DNA from: Haplosporangium gracile
Lineage: Eukaryota > Mortierellomycota > Mortierellomycetes > Mortierellales > Mortierellaceae
DNA length: 30,258 nucleotides
NCBI GenBank assembly: GCA_015499985.1
Contig: JAAAUF010000507.1
Span: forward strand, 1-30,258
Reading direction: 5' to 3'
The notes below the pieces were generated by a model. The model searched no databases. It was not told the DNA's origin and saw nothing but the letters and a program-made list of their open reading frames with translations. Made by a program: the position numbers and the translations under genes. Position 1 is the stretch's first letter. Every line of letters begins with the position of its first letter. Below are positions 1-10,249 of the stretch, piece after piece.

Positions 1-300
1 GTTGAGTGTGTAGTGGTCTGTGTGTTTTGGATAGGGTAGAAAAAAAAGCAAGACTTCCTTGGATTTATAGGAGTCGAATCGGTCTCCAAAAATGTACAAT
101 TAAGACGTCGAAGTCAAGGAGGGAGTGAAAAATGCCTTCTCGTTTGTTTCTATGTGTGCGACACTATGTTAAAGGGGAAGAGATGAGGCGGGGCGGGCAG
201 GCGGCGAAGTACAGCATCAGTTCAATGAGATGCATGACCACAAAAAAGGGCAATGGACATGTAACCAAATAAGAAAATCATGGATTTGGACACCCTCCTT

Positions 301-330
301 TCCTCTCCTGTCCTCTCCTGTCCTCTCCTT
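301..330. repeat. Three copies of a 10-bp pyrimidine repeat
   Basis: TCCTCTCCTG is repeated at 301, 311 and 321; the last copy ends in TT instead of TG. Related CT-rich sequence flanks it on both sides. It is a simple-sequence minisatellite with no visible coding role. Confidence 0.85.
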
Positions 331-1003
331 TCCTCCTTTCGGTTTTTTTTTGACAAGAGTAATGAGATCAAACAAAAAGAAAAAAGAAAAAAGAAAAAAA
401 GGCGGATGCTACTGTGCAATTGACTTTTCAATAACAAGGAAAAAGACAAGGCCCAACCCTGCCACATTGCCTTCTTCTTCTTCCCGTCAGCGGCCACCCT
501 CTCTCCTAGCTACTCATCCCTTCAACCTCTTTGATTTTCACAGCCCGTCGGCTCAAGATGACCATTCCCCTTATTTTTTTTTGTCCAAGTAGACACCTAA
601 TATCATTCGCCAAAAGTAAGCATCCCATTTTGTAAAACTCTTGAAGACGAAAAAAAAATTCACTCAAGGTTCCCATGTAAGAATAGTCTGACTACTTCTC
701 CAAAGTTAATTCTAAATAAAGAAAGGCCGCTCTGGAGATGACATCCACTTATTTGTCCACTATTCAAAAACTGGAGCTTCCGTCATCAGCGCTTTCAAGA
801 ACGCGTTTATTTTCAAACGTGGTATGTTGGGCGTAGCAGTAGTAGAAAGACGAAAATAAAAAATGTGTAAATCTATAGAAAAGATGCAGAGACCTTTCCT
901 AACAACAAATGTAACAACGAATGATAAACGAAAACAAATAGAAGATAAATAAGGGTGGATAGTAATTAACGATAGAGGTGGAGGGGAGGGGGGTATTATG
1001 GAC

Positions 1004-1039
1004 GGGTAACTGGAAGGGTAACTGGAAGGGTAACTGGAG
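1004..1039. repeat. Three head-to-tail 12-bp units
   Basis: GGGTAACTGGAA occurs at 1004-1015 and 1016-1027, with a one-base variant at 1028-1039. It lies about 105 bp past the stop codon of the minus-strand transporter, so it may be transcribed in its 3' untranslated region, where the sense strand would read TTCCAGTTACCC. Confidence 0.9.
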
Positions 1040-1142
1040 GGATATAATGGTGAATGTTTTGCGTTATGTGTGCTTTTGGAGATAGTGGTGATGATAATGG
1101 GGAGGAGAAGCCTCTGGGTCTATAGAATGGTAGCTCGCTCTC

Positions 1143-4100
1143 TCAGACTAGATCCGCTCTCACTTCGCCGCGAGGGATGTCGCCTCGAGGGACGTCGGGG
1201 CGAGAGAGAGGCTCGTTGCGTGGGTTATCACTTCTTGGCGTGTCTGCACGGGTCAGCTCGCCACCAACACCGGTTCCGGCAGTCAAACCACCGCCATGGA
1301 TAGCAGTGGCTGCAGATGGAAACTCGCCGCGCTCAGTTCCACCCATCACATCTCCCATAGAGCCCGTCGTCGTCACCACCGTCGTCTCTTCGTGGTATTT
1401 GATGTTCTAATTATTTCAGGGGAGATAACAGCAAGTTAGATTTCAGTGCTTTGAAAGGAGAACAGAAACATCATTCTCGCGCGCCGCAAAAAAGTAGAAA
1501 TAGGAACTTACGGCCCAAAAAGACGTCCACTCCTTCTCTTCTTCTTCTGGCTTAAGGTACTTGAACTTGAAGCAGAAGGCACCGGTCTTCTCAAAGCGAA
1601 GGATACGACCAAAGACACGCATACGCGTGACCTCGCCTCCGACACGGGGCAACAGGCGATCCTTGACAGTTGACCGAACAAACAGAAGGACTACAAATCC
1701 AGTCGCCGCACAGGCGCAGAGCCAGTAAAAGTTGGTGGTGTACACTTCGGGGGATCCGGGGGAATAGCCACGGTTATGGATCAAGTGATTGTAGATCAAC
1801 GTGAACAGGATACCGCCTCCAACACCGGCAATACTCCAGGCAGTCAATAGGATACCATGAAGTCCCGAGATGTTATGCATTCCAAAGAGATCATGAATAA
1901 ACGCGGGAATGGTACCGAATCCACCTCCGTAGGCACATGTCAGCGTCCAGATGGCCAACAGGAAGGCCCAGTAATTCTTGGTGACAAAGATGAGGGGCAG
2001 AACCGCCAGGATAATGACCTGAGTGCCCAACATAACCAGGTACGAGGGTTTGCGACCAATCACATCCGACAGAGACGAGAACATCAGACGACCGACAAAG
2101 TTGAAGCCACCGTTGATCGCAACGACAGTCGAGGCCGTATCGGCGCTCTTATCAAAGACGTTGATACACATGTCCGCAAGACGGGATAGGATTACCAGAC
2201 CGGAGACCAGGTTGGCCAAGAACATCATGTACATGCCCAAGTATTCGTACGTGCTCAAGGCCTCGCGAAGAGTCAGATCAATGGCGGGCTCAAAGACAAT
2301 GCGGTTCTGGGGCGGCGTCTTGGAGTCGGCAATGACGGGAGGCATCGACTTTTCATCTTGAGCAGAGCCAGGCTTTTGTTGCTTGCGGGTGATGAAGAGG
2401 GTACCGTTGCGATAGATGGGGCCACGGATCTTGGTGCGCTCAGGTGGAGGGAACCGGAAGATGAAGGCGCAGAACATCAGGATGACCCAGTAGCAGGATC
2501 CAATCACCACAAAGGTCAATGGCAATCCAATAGCATTAATTAAGGGCAGTGGAATCTTTGCACAAATCAAACCGCCGATACCGAATCCTAAGTAATAACA
2601 AACGCGTTTGTGATTTTCGTATGTTAGCAAAATTGAATGCTCAAAACTGTTGGGAACATGCGCAAGCTGAATATAAATAATAAAGACGGCAGTAAAAGAT
2701 GACTTACCACAGACAGAGAGACCAGCACCAAAACCCTTGCGCTCAGGAAACCACTTTTGAAGAGCAGAAATAGGACTGGTGGTGTGTTTAATGAAGAGGA
2801 AAGAGAGAAAAATAATAGAAAGAAGTAAACATTGTTAAAAACTCTTTCCTTCTAAATTCGATAGGATCATGTGCGTGATTGTGTTACTGAAGGGCTAAAG
2901 CATCAAAGCTAGGAAACAGGAGGAGGAAAAGGACGTGGTGGAGGGCGAGGACCCTTGACATCATCGAAGTAGCCCACCGGGGGAGGAAGAGATAGAAGGA
3001 GATGGATAGGAAAGGAAGGGATTGAAGGGAAGGGAAGGAGACAGAGCGTCGCGGTCTCGAATGAGAGCGATATCATACCTGATATAGCAGAGTCCAAGGC
3101 CAAGACCTGAAATGACTCCATATCCGAAAAAGACGAGAGCGATTGACTGTTCCAGGGAAAGGGCAAATCATAGGTATAGACGAACAAGAAGGTGAGCACA
3201 TAGGAACGTTAGCGTACTCGGATAAACACAATTTTAAACGAGAGAAGGAGAGAGGTCAGTTGAAGAGCAAAAAATGGATAGAAAGGGAGAGGAAGCAAGG
3301 GCGGGTTTCCGAATGATCATGAGCAAGGATAAGGGATAGGGGTTTGTTATGCGAGGAGGTGTTGTAGGGAAGGAATGAGGCGGCAGGCTAAGAGCAGCTA
3401 GGCTGAGTGGTAATGTGTTGGTTTGTGGTATGCAGGGGCGATAGACAAGAGACGTTGTTATGCAAAGACATACATAGACTGCTGATATTATTGCTTTAAA
3501 AGGAGAGAAGAGGGGAGAAGAAGCCCGCAGATGGAGCAGTAATTAACTCAATCGACACACGGACACAAACCGTGAACACAGCGTGCCAAACACAGCAAAA
3601 AAATGGGCGGGCTGGAAGAAGGGTAAAAGGATCATCGTGCAGGGTTTTTAAAAAAAAATACGAGCAAACCATTTTGCAAAATGGCGGGGCGGGAGGGCGT
3701 TACCTTAAGATAGATGCCGAGGGCTGCAACCCAGTGACCAATGCAGAAGAGAGACCCACCGATCGTAGCAGCCTTCTTGGGACCATTCCTTTCCAACCAA
3801 GGACCAAGTAGCGAAGCGGCGATTCCAAGGCATCCAATGTTGATGTAGAAAGTGATGGGAGCCACTTTCTAATACACCGATGGCCCGCATGGAGAAAAGT
3901 GGATAGAAAATGGACAGAGATAGAGCGGCAAGCAAAGCAAAAGGCAAGGCAAGACAAGAACAAGCAAAGTTGGCAGGCAGGCAGGGAGGCAGGTAAGCAT
4001 GTAGGCAGGAAGAACAGAGAGATAGGGAGAGGGAGAGGGAGAGGGAGTGATAGAAGGGGTGAGGAGATGTGAAATTAAAGGAGAGGAATGAACGTAAGGG

Positions 4101-4912
4101 GAAGGAAGAGATGGTTGGGTTATTGTTAATAACAGGGCGTCTTCGTAGGAAGGCAAACACCTTTGAGTCCCTTGTCACCCAGAGTGGCAAAAAAAGCAGC
4201 ACTTGTTTTCTTTAACCTTGCATTATACAGAGTTACTCTCTTTCTCTCTTTTCACTCTATGTATGCGCTCTTCACTCACTCTTTCTTTTGTATTACATCT
4301 TGTATCCATCCATCTCAATGCTTCTTTTTACTGGCCCCTTGAACCTTCTTTTGGTTAGCAGGCTACCATACCCATAAAAAACGCAGTATTTGGCGACTCA
4401 TGGCTATGGGGGCAGACAACCATGTCATACCTTACTACTCGCTGCATCTCCTTTCTCTCACACCCTTCCCTCTCTCCCCTTACCAGCTCCACTTTTTTTT
4501 AGTCCCTTTTCTCTTATTCACCTTAATGGCGACAATAAAGTGGGACTGAAATACAACAAACAAATAAATTCTGGTGTAAGAACAACCCCACCCTCTCCAC
4601 CACCGCCCCCTTCCTTCCTTCCTTCGTCACTTGTCTCTTCTGCATCACCCTTCTTCCCCCGATATACCCCATGGAAAATGTTTTTACCTGATCAGAGCCA
4701 TAGATGGCGTTATCGACGGGGAGGTTGAAGACAGACCAGGCATAGACGGATCCACAAATGGCTTGAAAGACCATGGCTGCTGGAGCAACATACCATCGTT
4801 TGAAGGGCTTGCCGAGAATTGTCCGGTCGTTTTGGATGGACTTTGCCGAGGCATTGTATTTGGTCTCGCCGTAGTAGTCTTGTATTTTACTCCAGATGTA
4901 GCTTTCCTCCAT
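1143..4912 (-). CDS. OFA-type major facilitator (oxalate/formate antiporter-like monocarboxylate carrier), seven exons
   Basis: Predicted plasma- or organelle-membrane carrier of the oxalate/formate antiporter family; the true substrate cannot be read from sequence. Exons, in transcription order: 4912-4688, 4209-4161, 3864-3704, 3146-3079, 2775-2708, 2587-1512, 1406-1143. All introns are GT-AG, all phases match, and the sum is 1911 nt (636 residues plus TGA). Membrane segment 1 (about residues 40-62, RWYVAPAAM... to YAWSVF) fits the family. APITFYINIG and GPWLERNGP mark segment 2. GYGVISGLGLGLCYIS then PISALQKWFPERKGFGAG is the family's segment 4-5 signature. A long loop precedes segment 7 (YLGMYMMFLANL, near residue 305), and SDVIGRKPSYL (near 368) is a motif A-like loop. 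There are twelve segments in all. Residues about 498-636 form a cytosolic tail ending in charged repeats. The start is the first ATG, and the N-terminus has normal family length. The family call is strong; the 49-nt exon 2 is the least certain part. Confidence 0.88.
4026..4047. repeat. GGGAGA hexamer microsatellite in intron 2 of the transporter
   Basis: About four GGGAGA units lie in a purine-rich stretch inside intron 2 (4160-3865 on the minus strand). A GGCA-type run (3971-3983) sits about 40 bp away in the same intron. On the sense strand both are pyrimidine-rich or GC-rich and could act as intronic splicing context; nothing more can be said. Confidence 0.7.
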
Positions 4913-5039
4913 TGCTTATTAGATTAAAATAAAATGTCGATGCAACTGTTTGAAATTTAGTTTTTCCGTAAATCCGTGTAGGAGTGAAGTATGGGGGAAA
5001 GATGGGGTATTTGTGGCTCCTAAAAGAGATTATGTGAGA

Positions 5040-6080
5040 GGTATGGAGAAGGAAGGAAAGGATGATGGAGAGAGATGAAATCGGTGTAGAGGAATGGAAA
5101 CGGAAAAGGAAAGGAAAGGATATGTTAAGGTTATGATGTGATATGTGTTCTCAGTTAACGGAGAGGAGAAGAAGAGTGTTGCAGAAGGGAATCGAAGAAG
5201 AATAGCAAGGCAGGGAAAGAAAAGGAAGGGAGGAAGGCAGGATGGAAGAAAGGAGGGAAGAAAGGAGGGAAGGATAATAAGGAAAGGAAGACAGGAACGG
5301 GTGCAGTGTGTATATGTGTAGGGATAATATAAATATGTAAACGAGGGGACGAATGTTGCGAATACACGAGACAGTGGCTGTGTGTGGTAAAGACGGGCAA
5401 GTTAGTCGCGTTTGGGCCAATGACAGTGGACGTACTGATAAGAAGGTTTAGGGCACGAGTGATGGGCGCGGCTCAACTATCGGTAGAGGTGAAATGATCG
5501 TCGTGGATGAGAGGAGAGTGTAGTATCTGGGGTGAGGAAGAAGAGGAGGAGGGAAATGAGGGAAGGGGAGATAATTAGAGAGAGAAAAACAGCGAAAGGG
5601 AATAGGAGTGGGGGGCAGTAGGAAATCTCAAAGCGACGTATGGGGGGCCAGTTCAACGCAATGGAATGAACGCAGAGGAGGATCAAACGAAGAGAAAGAA
5701 GAAGAAGGCAAAGAAGAAAAAAAAAGGAAGAAAAGAAGAGAGTATGAAAGAATGACAGACAAAAAAAATTAGCAGAAGGAAGGAAGGAAAGAAAGAAAAT
5801 GAGTAACAGAAAAGAAGTGGAGGAGCTGAAGGAGAAGAGATGAAATGAAAAATGAATGGAGAGTTGGCTAACAACAAGGGACAAAGGGAAAACAGCAAGG
5901 GAAGTGAGAAAGAGGATGAACTGAGGAACAATTTAAAGGGAAGAACGAGAGAGTAGGGAACAAAGGGAACAGAAAAGAGGAGAGGAGAGGGGGAAGGAAG
6001 AAGGACACGACAGAGGGATAATAAAAGAGAAAAAGACACAGAAGGAAGGAAGGAAGAGGAGGAGGAAGAAGATATGCCGA
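5040..6080. other. About 1-kb purine-rich tract (plus strand)
   Basis: From about 5040 to 6080 the plus strand is mostly A and G (GGAAGG, GAAAGA and GAGGA motifs), with a mixed interruption near 5300-5460 and another near 5620-5690. Read in the direction of the transporter, it is a pyrimidine-rich tract starting about 130 bp upstream of its ATG. CT-rich stretches are common in fungal promoters and leaders. Such asymmetry can also favour triplex DNA. A regulatory role is inference. Confidence 0.6.
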
Positions 6081-7466
6081 CACTTGGTGCTAAGAAAGTA
6101 GCTGGGGCTGCAGGTAACGAGTTGGGCGCCGGGTTGAGCGGAGTGAAATTTGGCTGGTAGTAGAGAGTTGGTAGTTGGCGGGAGGTAAGCTGGTGCCCGC
6201 CAAGGTATTACAGATAAGCGAGCTTTGGTGATTGTTTTTTACGCTCTTATTTATTCCCTTATCGCTTTTTATGTTGAAAGAAAAAAAAACGGCGCTCAAC
6301 ATGGCTTTGGATTAGATAAACAGCGAATAAGAAGAAAAAATTGTTATTGAGAGCACATACCTGTGCGTTAGGCGTAACACACCTTGTTGTAGTTGTGGTA
6401 TTGGTTAGTTGAAAAAGGGGGGACTGAAAGAGATCTGTCAATGGCTAATTAGAATGTATGTATCGATGGGGTGTGTTCAACAGAATGCAAAGTGCGTGTG
6501 TATGAGTGAGACTGATAGAGTGAAAGAGAAAGTGAGAGAAAAAAAGATCTAAATTACTCAAGAAGCCGCCCTTGCTTTGTTTGCTTGATGCTGTAGTAGT
6601 TGTTGTACGAAGCAAAAAATATACATTCACACGAAACAGCACGACAGTACGTATGGACGGAGAGACAGACGGACAGACGGTCAACTGACAGAATAACATC
6701 ACAAACTTCAGGGCGTCCAACTGGGGAGCCGGCAATCAACGGTAACAAACGTATTCGCAAACACGGACACGGACAAAGATAGGTATACAGTGAGAGAGGG
6801 AGAGAGAAGGGGGAAGGAGACACGGGCGAGAAGAAAGGAGGCGCAATATAATCCAGGATGCGAAAAGGGAATAATGTTTTTTAAAGGGATCAGATTGCTA
6901 AAGAGAAGACACACTAAAAAGAAGGGCAGCTTCATTCCCGTTAAGCACTCGCTCTCTGTGTCTATGTATCTGTTTGTTTGCGTGTTTTGCATGTCCCATT
7001 CCCCACAAAATGATAACTTAAAGGAGGTGTGTGAGTGTGCTTGTCTTTTTCGATGAGGCTGTCTACGAAAGAGTCCTCCTTTGGATCTCTGTCTGTGTGT
7101 GTGTCTCTGTCATTGTCTTTCACTTTCTCTTTCACACAAATACAAATCCTGTCTGTTCTTTTCATGAAGGTCCCGACAAGGCGACAATCATCAAGGATAC
7201 CATTGACTCAGGAGAGAGTAAAAGCATAGAAAGAGAGAGAGAAGAGGGGGTAGAAAAGAAGAACAAGGAGTAGGAGGAGAAGGAGGAAGAAGAAGAAGAA
7301 GAGAAGAGTAGCAACAACAACATGTCAAAGAGAGCCGTCAAAGGGAGACAATAAACAACAACAAAAAAGTCCAACAGGATCAACACTATCCCTCAAAAAA
7401 CATGACCTCCATGGCGGCTCAGTGTACCCTCACCCGACAGTTGCTCTGATTGGTTGGTGCAGATCA

Positions 7467-7481
7467 CCCCCCCCCCCCCCC
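7467..7481. repeat. 15-base C homopolymer
   Basis: An uninterrupted run of 15 C follows AGATCA and precedes TCTATC. It lies in non-coding DNA. Length calls for such runs are error-prone. Confidence 0.9.
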
Positions 7482-8708
7482 TCTATCTCAACTCTCACTT
7501 TTTCTGTCCCTCCTCTCGCAGAAAGGTAGGTTCAACGTACGCACGGATGGTCCTTTTTCAACGAGGCAAACACAACAGACATCCAACTACAACGAAATCA
7601 CGAATAGCGTTCATGACGGGGAGTCGAGGGAAAACGCAACCATAAAAAGAACATTCCTGCACACACGCTACACACAAAAAAAAACGCGCCAAAACGAATT
7701 ATCTCCCTTTTTTTATCGCCGAAAACGACAATTGTTACTGCTGCTGTTGCCGGTGATAGAGCATCCAATTAGCGTTACAAACATACAAACGGTCCACTCT
7801 CCCCAGAAAGAGTGGGAAAATGATACGTTAGGATTGCAAGAAACCGTGAACTGTACAAAACGAGAGGGAGTCATCCGAAAAAAAACAAAAGATGAAGATA
7901 GATAGATCTGGGGTGATGACAATATTGCTGTTGTCAGCCTTTGGTAGGCGCGCGTGCGTGCGTGTGTGCGTGCGGGGGGACATATCTGAAAGGTTCATAC
8001 CCACTCCACTCCAGGATCCTCCTCCTCCTCTCCCTCCCTCTTCCTTCTTCTACCACCACCACCGCCACCAGTACCTCCTACTTTTTTTCCCATCCCTCCC
8101 CCGATCTAAAATGTGCCAGATTAGAAATAGAGGAGGTTTTCCGAGAATGAAATTGCAAGAGGGAAAAAAACAATACAAAGTGTTTTCCGCGATGTGTTAC
8201 ACTTCCAGCCGCCTTCAAATACAACATGACACGAAAAAGTGAAATAATTTCGGAGTGAAGGACTAACCTTGCAAAGCAGGGTGGACAGGAGGTTTTTGTT
8301 TGTCGTCTCCCAGGAGGTGTTGGACAGGAGAGAGAAAGGGATCCAGAGAGCAAAAGTAAAGAAAAAGAAAAACGAGACAGAGTGAAAGCGTTAGAAAAAG
8401 AGAAGGGGGAGAGATGGTCCCATACCATCCCTCAAGGGACATATACATATTTCGGCCCCTTCGGATAAACCATCCATTCTTTTTTATCACTTCTCTGTTG
8501 TTTATAAAATAATGAGAAAGATATAGAGGCGAGCGGTTTCGTGCCAAGGGGCACCCTTCCTCCCTGTTGGCGTTATTGAACCCCAGACTTTGTTTTGCCT
8601 CTATCATAACACTGACGCTCTTCTCACATATGCACATTTGCAACATACGACATAAAGGGAACACAGCAATTGGTTATTTCAAATTAACTCTCGTCATCTA
8701 CTGCTTTT

Positions 8709-9844
8709 CTACGTCTGGATACCGCTAGGTAATGGGAAGGCGTATCCCTCGCTGGCCTTGGAGTGGCCATAGGTCATGAATCCCACATATGGCACAATGT
8801 TCCAGTGAAGAGAGACATTGGCGTTGACATCGCTAAGAAAGCATACATAAACAGTCAAGGTCAGCCCTCTGTTTCCATGATTAAATCTTTCCCCCTTACT
8901 TCTCTCAACCTCAACTTCTGGTCTCCATAGAGATAACTTACGTCCACTTCTTGTTCACGTCGATCAAACTGTACTTGTTGTTAAGGCCTCTCTTGCTGAT
9001 CACAGCAGCCGACTTGCGCTTAATGATCGTATCCCAGAGCACAATCTGATTCTTAGGCTAAAGTGGATACAAACAAGGGAACCGCCTTGTTGATTAGCAA
9101 CCATGCGTATGTGTTTTTCATTTTCAACTTTCTGCCAGAGTCCTTCCTTGTTTTCAGTTTCATCCTGTGACCTATTGCTTCTGCGCTGACAGACATATTT
9201 TACATACGTGTGTGGGGGTCGAGTACTCAGCGACGGCGTAGACAAAGAGTTGCTTAGTGTTCCAGTGGAACAACGACGATAAATCTACATAGACAGAGAG
9301 CATGAAATTAGCCAATTGATACAGTTGTCAAGAAGATGGTTTACTCGACATTTAGCGTAAGACGTACCGGCGTCGATCCTCATGATTGTATTGGCGAACT
9401 CGTTGTTTCGCGTCTTGTAATCAACCCAGTTTTTGTCGTATCTTCCTGTCACACTGAACCAAAAGAAAACAATTGCGTCGGTTAGCTTTCGTGCAACTGT
9501 TGTCGTTTTGTTCCCGATACAAGAATGGACAACTGCGCTCCACTTGTTGCATGCACGTTTTCACATACACTTTGACGGAATCCAACGCGACGGCGCCAGA
9601 AGGGTTGGAGGGAATGATGAGTGCGCTAAAAGCAATGGCCTAGTAGCAAGAGAAATATAATACTCCATTAGTTAAAGTCTTAAAGCCTTTGTTGATGCTT
9701 GTTGTTATTGCCACTGTTGCGCTCTTCGTCCGTCTCGTTGCTTGCTGAAGGAGGATGAGAAGAGTCCTTTACCCCGAGGAGACAGAAGATGGCCGAGATG
9801 GAGAATGCCATCACGGCGTTGGCCCTGTTCTGCAGGCTGTTCAT
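8709..9844 (-). CDS. SPC3: Signal peptidase complex subunit 3 (SPC22/23-like), six exons
   Basis: Non-catalytic subunit of the ER signal peptidase complex, which removes signal peptides from secretory proteins. Exons: 9844-9773, 9639-9569, 9453-9368, 9284-9208, 9057-8942, 8832-8709. All introns are GT-AG with matching phases, summing to 546 nt (181 residues plus TAG), the usual size for the family. The short N-terminus MNSLQNRANAVMAF precedes one membrane anchor spanning the exon 1-2 junction (about residues 11-33), which places the rest in the ER lumen. Family landmarks are GRYDKNW, DLSSLFHWNTKQLFVY with AEYSTP (the conserved core), NQIVLWD, the N-V-S sequon at residues 146-148 followed by LHWNIVPYVG, and a C-terminal GYAFPLP. 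In the mammalian homologue the same place carries an N-glycan. All landmarks appear in the expected order. The neighbours have no functional link to it. Confidence 0.95.
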
Positions 9845-10044
9845 AGTGGAGTTGGTTGGTTGGTTGGTGGTTGGTCGGCGAAGAGGGGTTTTGTGAGTGG
9901 AGACTTGGGAAGTTGGTTTGGTAGGGATGATGTCCTTAACCAGAACGCGAATGCAGTAAGCAGGCGAACTTGCCAGCAACACACCCCTTCTCTTCCCCTT
10001 ATTGCGTGTCTGCCTCGGATTGGACCTGGATGGTGGCTGTGATG

Positions 10045-10050
10045 CACGTG
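10045..10050. promoter_or_regulatory. CACGTG E-box
   Basis: The palindrome CACGTG lies in the context GCACGTGATC, about 200 bp upstream of the signal peptidase subunit ATG. Fungal basic helix-loop-helix factors of the Cbf1 type bind TCACGTG, and the minus strand here reads ATCACGTGC. Binding is inferred. Confidence 0.45.
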
Positions 10051-10068
10051 ATCAATTGACCAATTGAT
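10051..10068. repeat. Inverted repeat ATCAATTG-AC-CAATTGAT
   Basis: Two perfect 8-bp arms separated by AC directly abut the CACGTG box. It could be a dimeric factor site or a small cruciform. It contains CCAATTG, so it may also hold a CCAAT-like core. Confidence 0.6.
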
Positions 10069-10249
10069 TTAACAGTCGCGTTCACACCAAGGAAGAACAC
10101 GTCCTAGAGCTGATCAATCAACGTCAGCGGTCAATGAGAACAAGCGTTGATGCTACTAAATGGCGTGTTTTTAAAGCAAATACATTGTACCATGTGTTTC
10201 AACTTTTTCTTTGTTTGTTTACAGAGAAAATGAAAATAAAAATTCACGC

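Larger units (their letters stand above)
1..1142. other. Gene-free flank downstream of the OFA-type transporter
   Basis: This stretch lies 3' of the minus-strand transporter that ends at 1143 and should hold its 3' untranslated region and intergenic DNA. Open frames here are short and skewed in composition: lysine- and arginine-rich on one strand, phenylalanine-, leucine- and serine-rich on the other. No splice-compatible chain of exons was found. It contains two small tandem repeats (301-330 and 1004-1039), listed separately. I see no RNA gene. Confidence 0.6.
4913..8708. other. 3.8-kb gene-free interval upstream of the transporter
   Basis: This lies between the transporter start (4912) and the signal peptidase subunit stop (8709), both on the minus strand. 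It should hold the transporter promoter and 5' leader and the neighbour's 3' end. Open frames are dominated by phenylalanine, leucine, serine and proline runs produced by the purine-rich tract, not by protein-like composition. A 15-base C run lies at 7467-7481. An inverted CCAAT box (ATTGG) lies just before it, near 7449-7453. I found no conserved domain, tRNA or other RNA gene. Confidence 0.55.
9845..10249 (-). promoter_or_regulatory. Upstream region of the signal peptidase subunit gene
   Basis: Only 405 bp separate this gene's ATG from the stop codon of the next minus-strand gene, so its promoter must be compact or overlap that gene's 3' untranslated region. Next to the ATG is a GTTG/GTTGG repeat (9851-9876, CCAAC on the sense strand). 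Farther up lie a CACGTG box (10045-10050), a perfect 8-bp inverted repeat (10051-10068) and TGACGT on the minus strand (10126-10121). No clear TATA box was found. Confidence 0.5.

Noticed and set aside
66..90. GAGTCGAATCGGTCTCC, resembling a tRNA T-arm
   Set aside because: No matching acceptor stem, anticodon arm or D-arm could be built around it.
1857..2361. Plus-strand frames of 110 and 112 codons
   Set aside because: They are antisense to the large exon 6 of the OFA-type transporter, whose minus-strand reading is clearly the conserved one.
5477..6083. Several overlapping minus-strand frames of up to 135 codons
   Set aside because: They are almost wholly F, L, S and P because the strand is pyrimidine-rich, and several frames are open at once. 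This is the signature of base skew, not coding.
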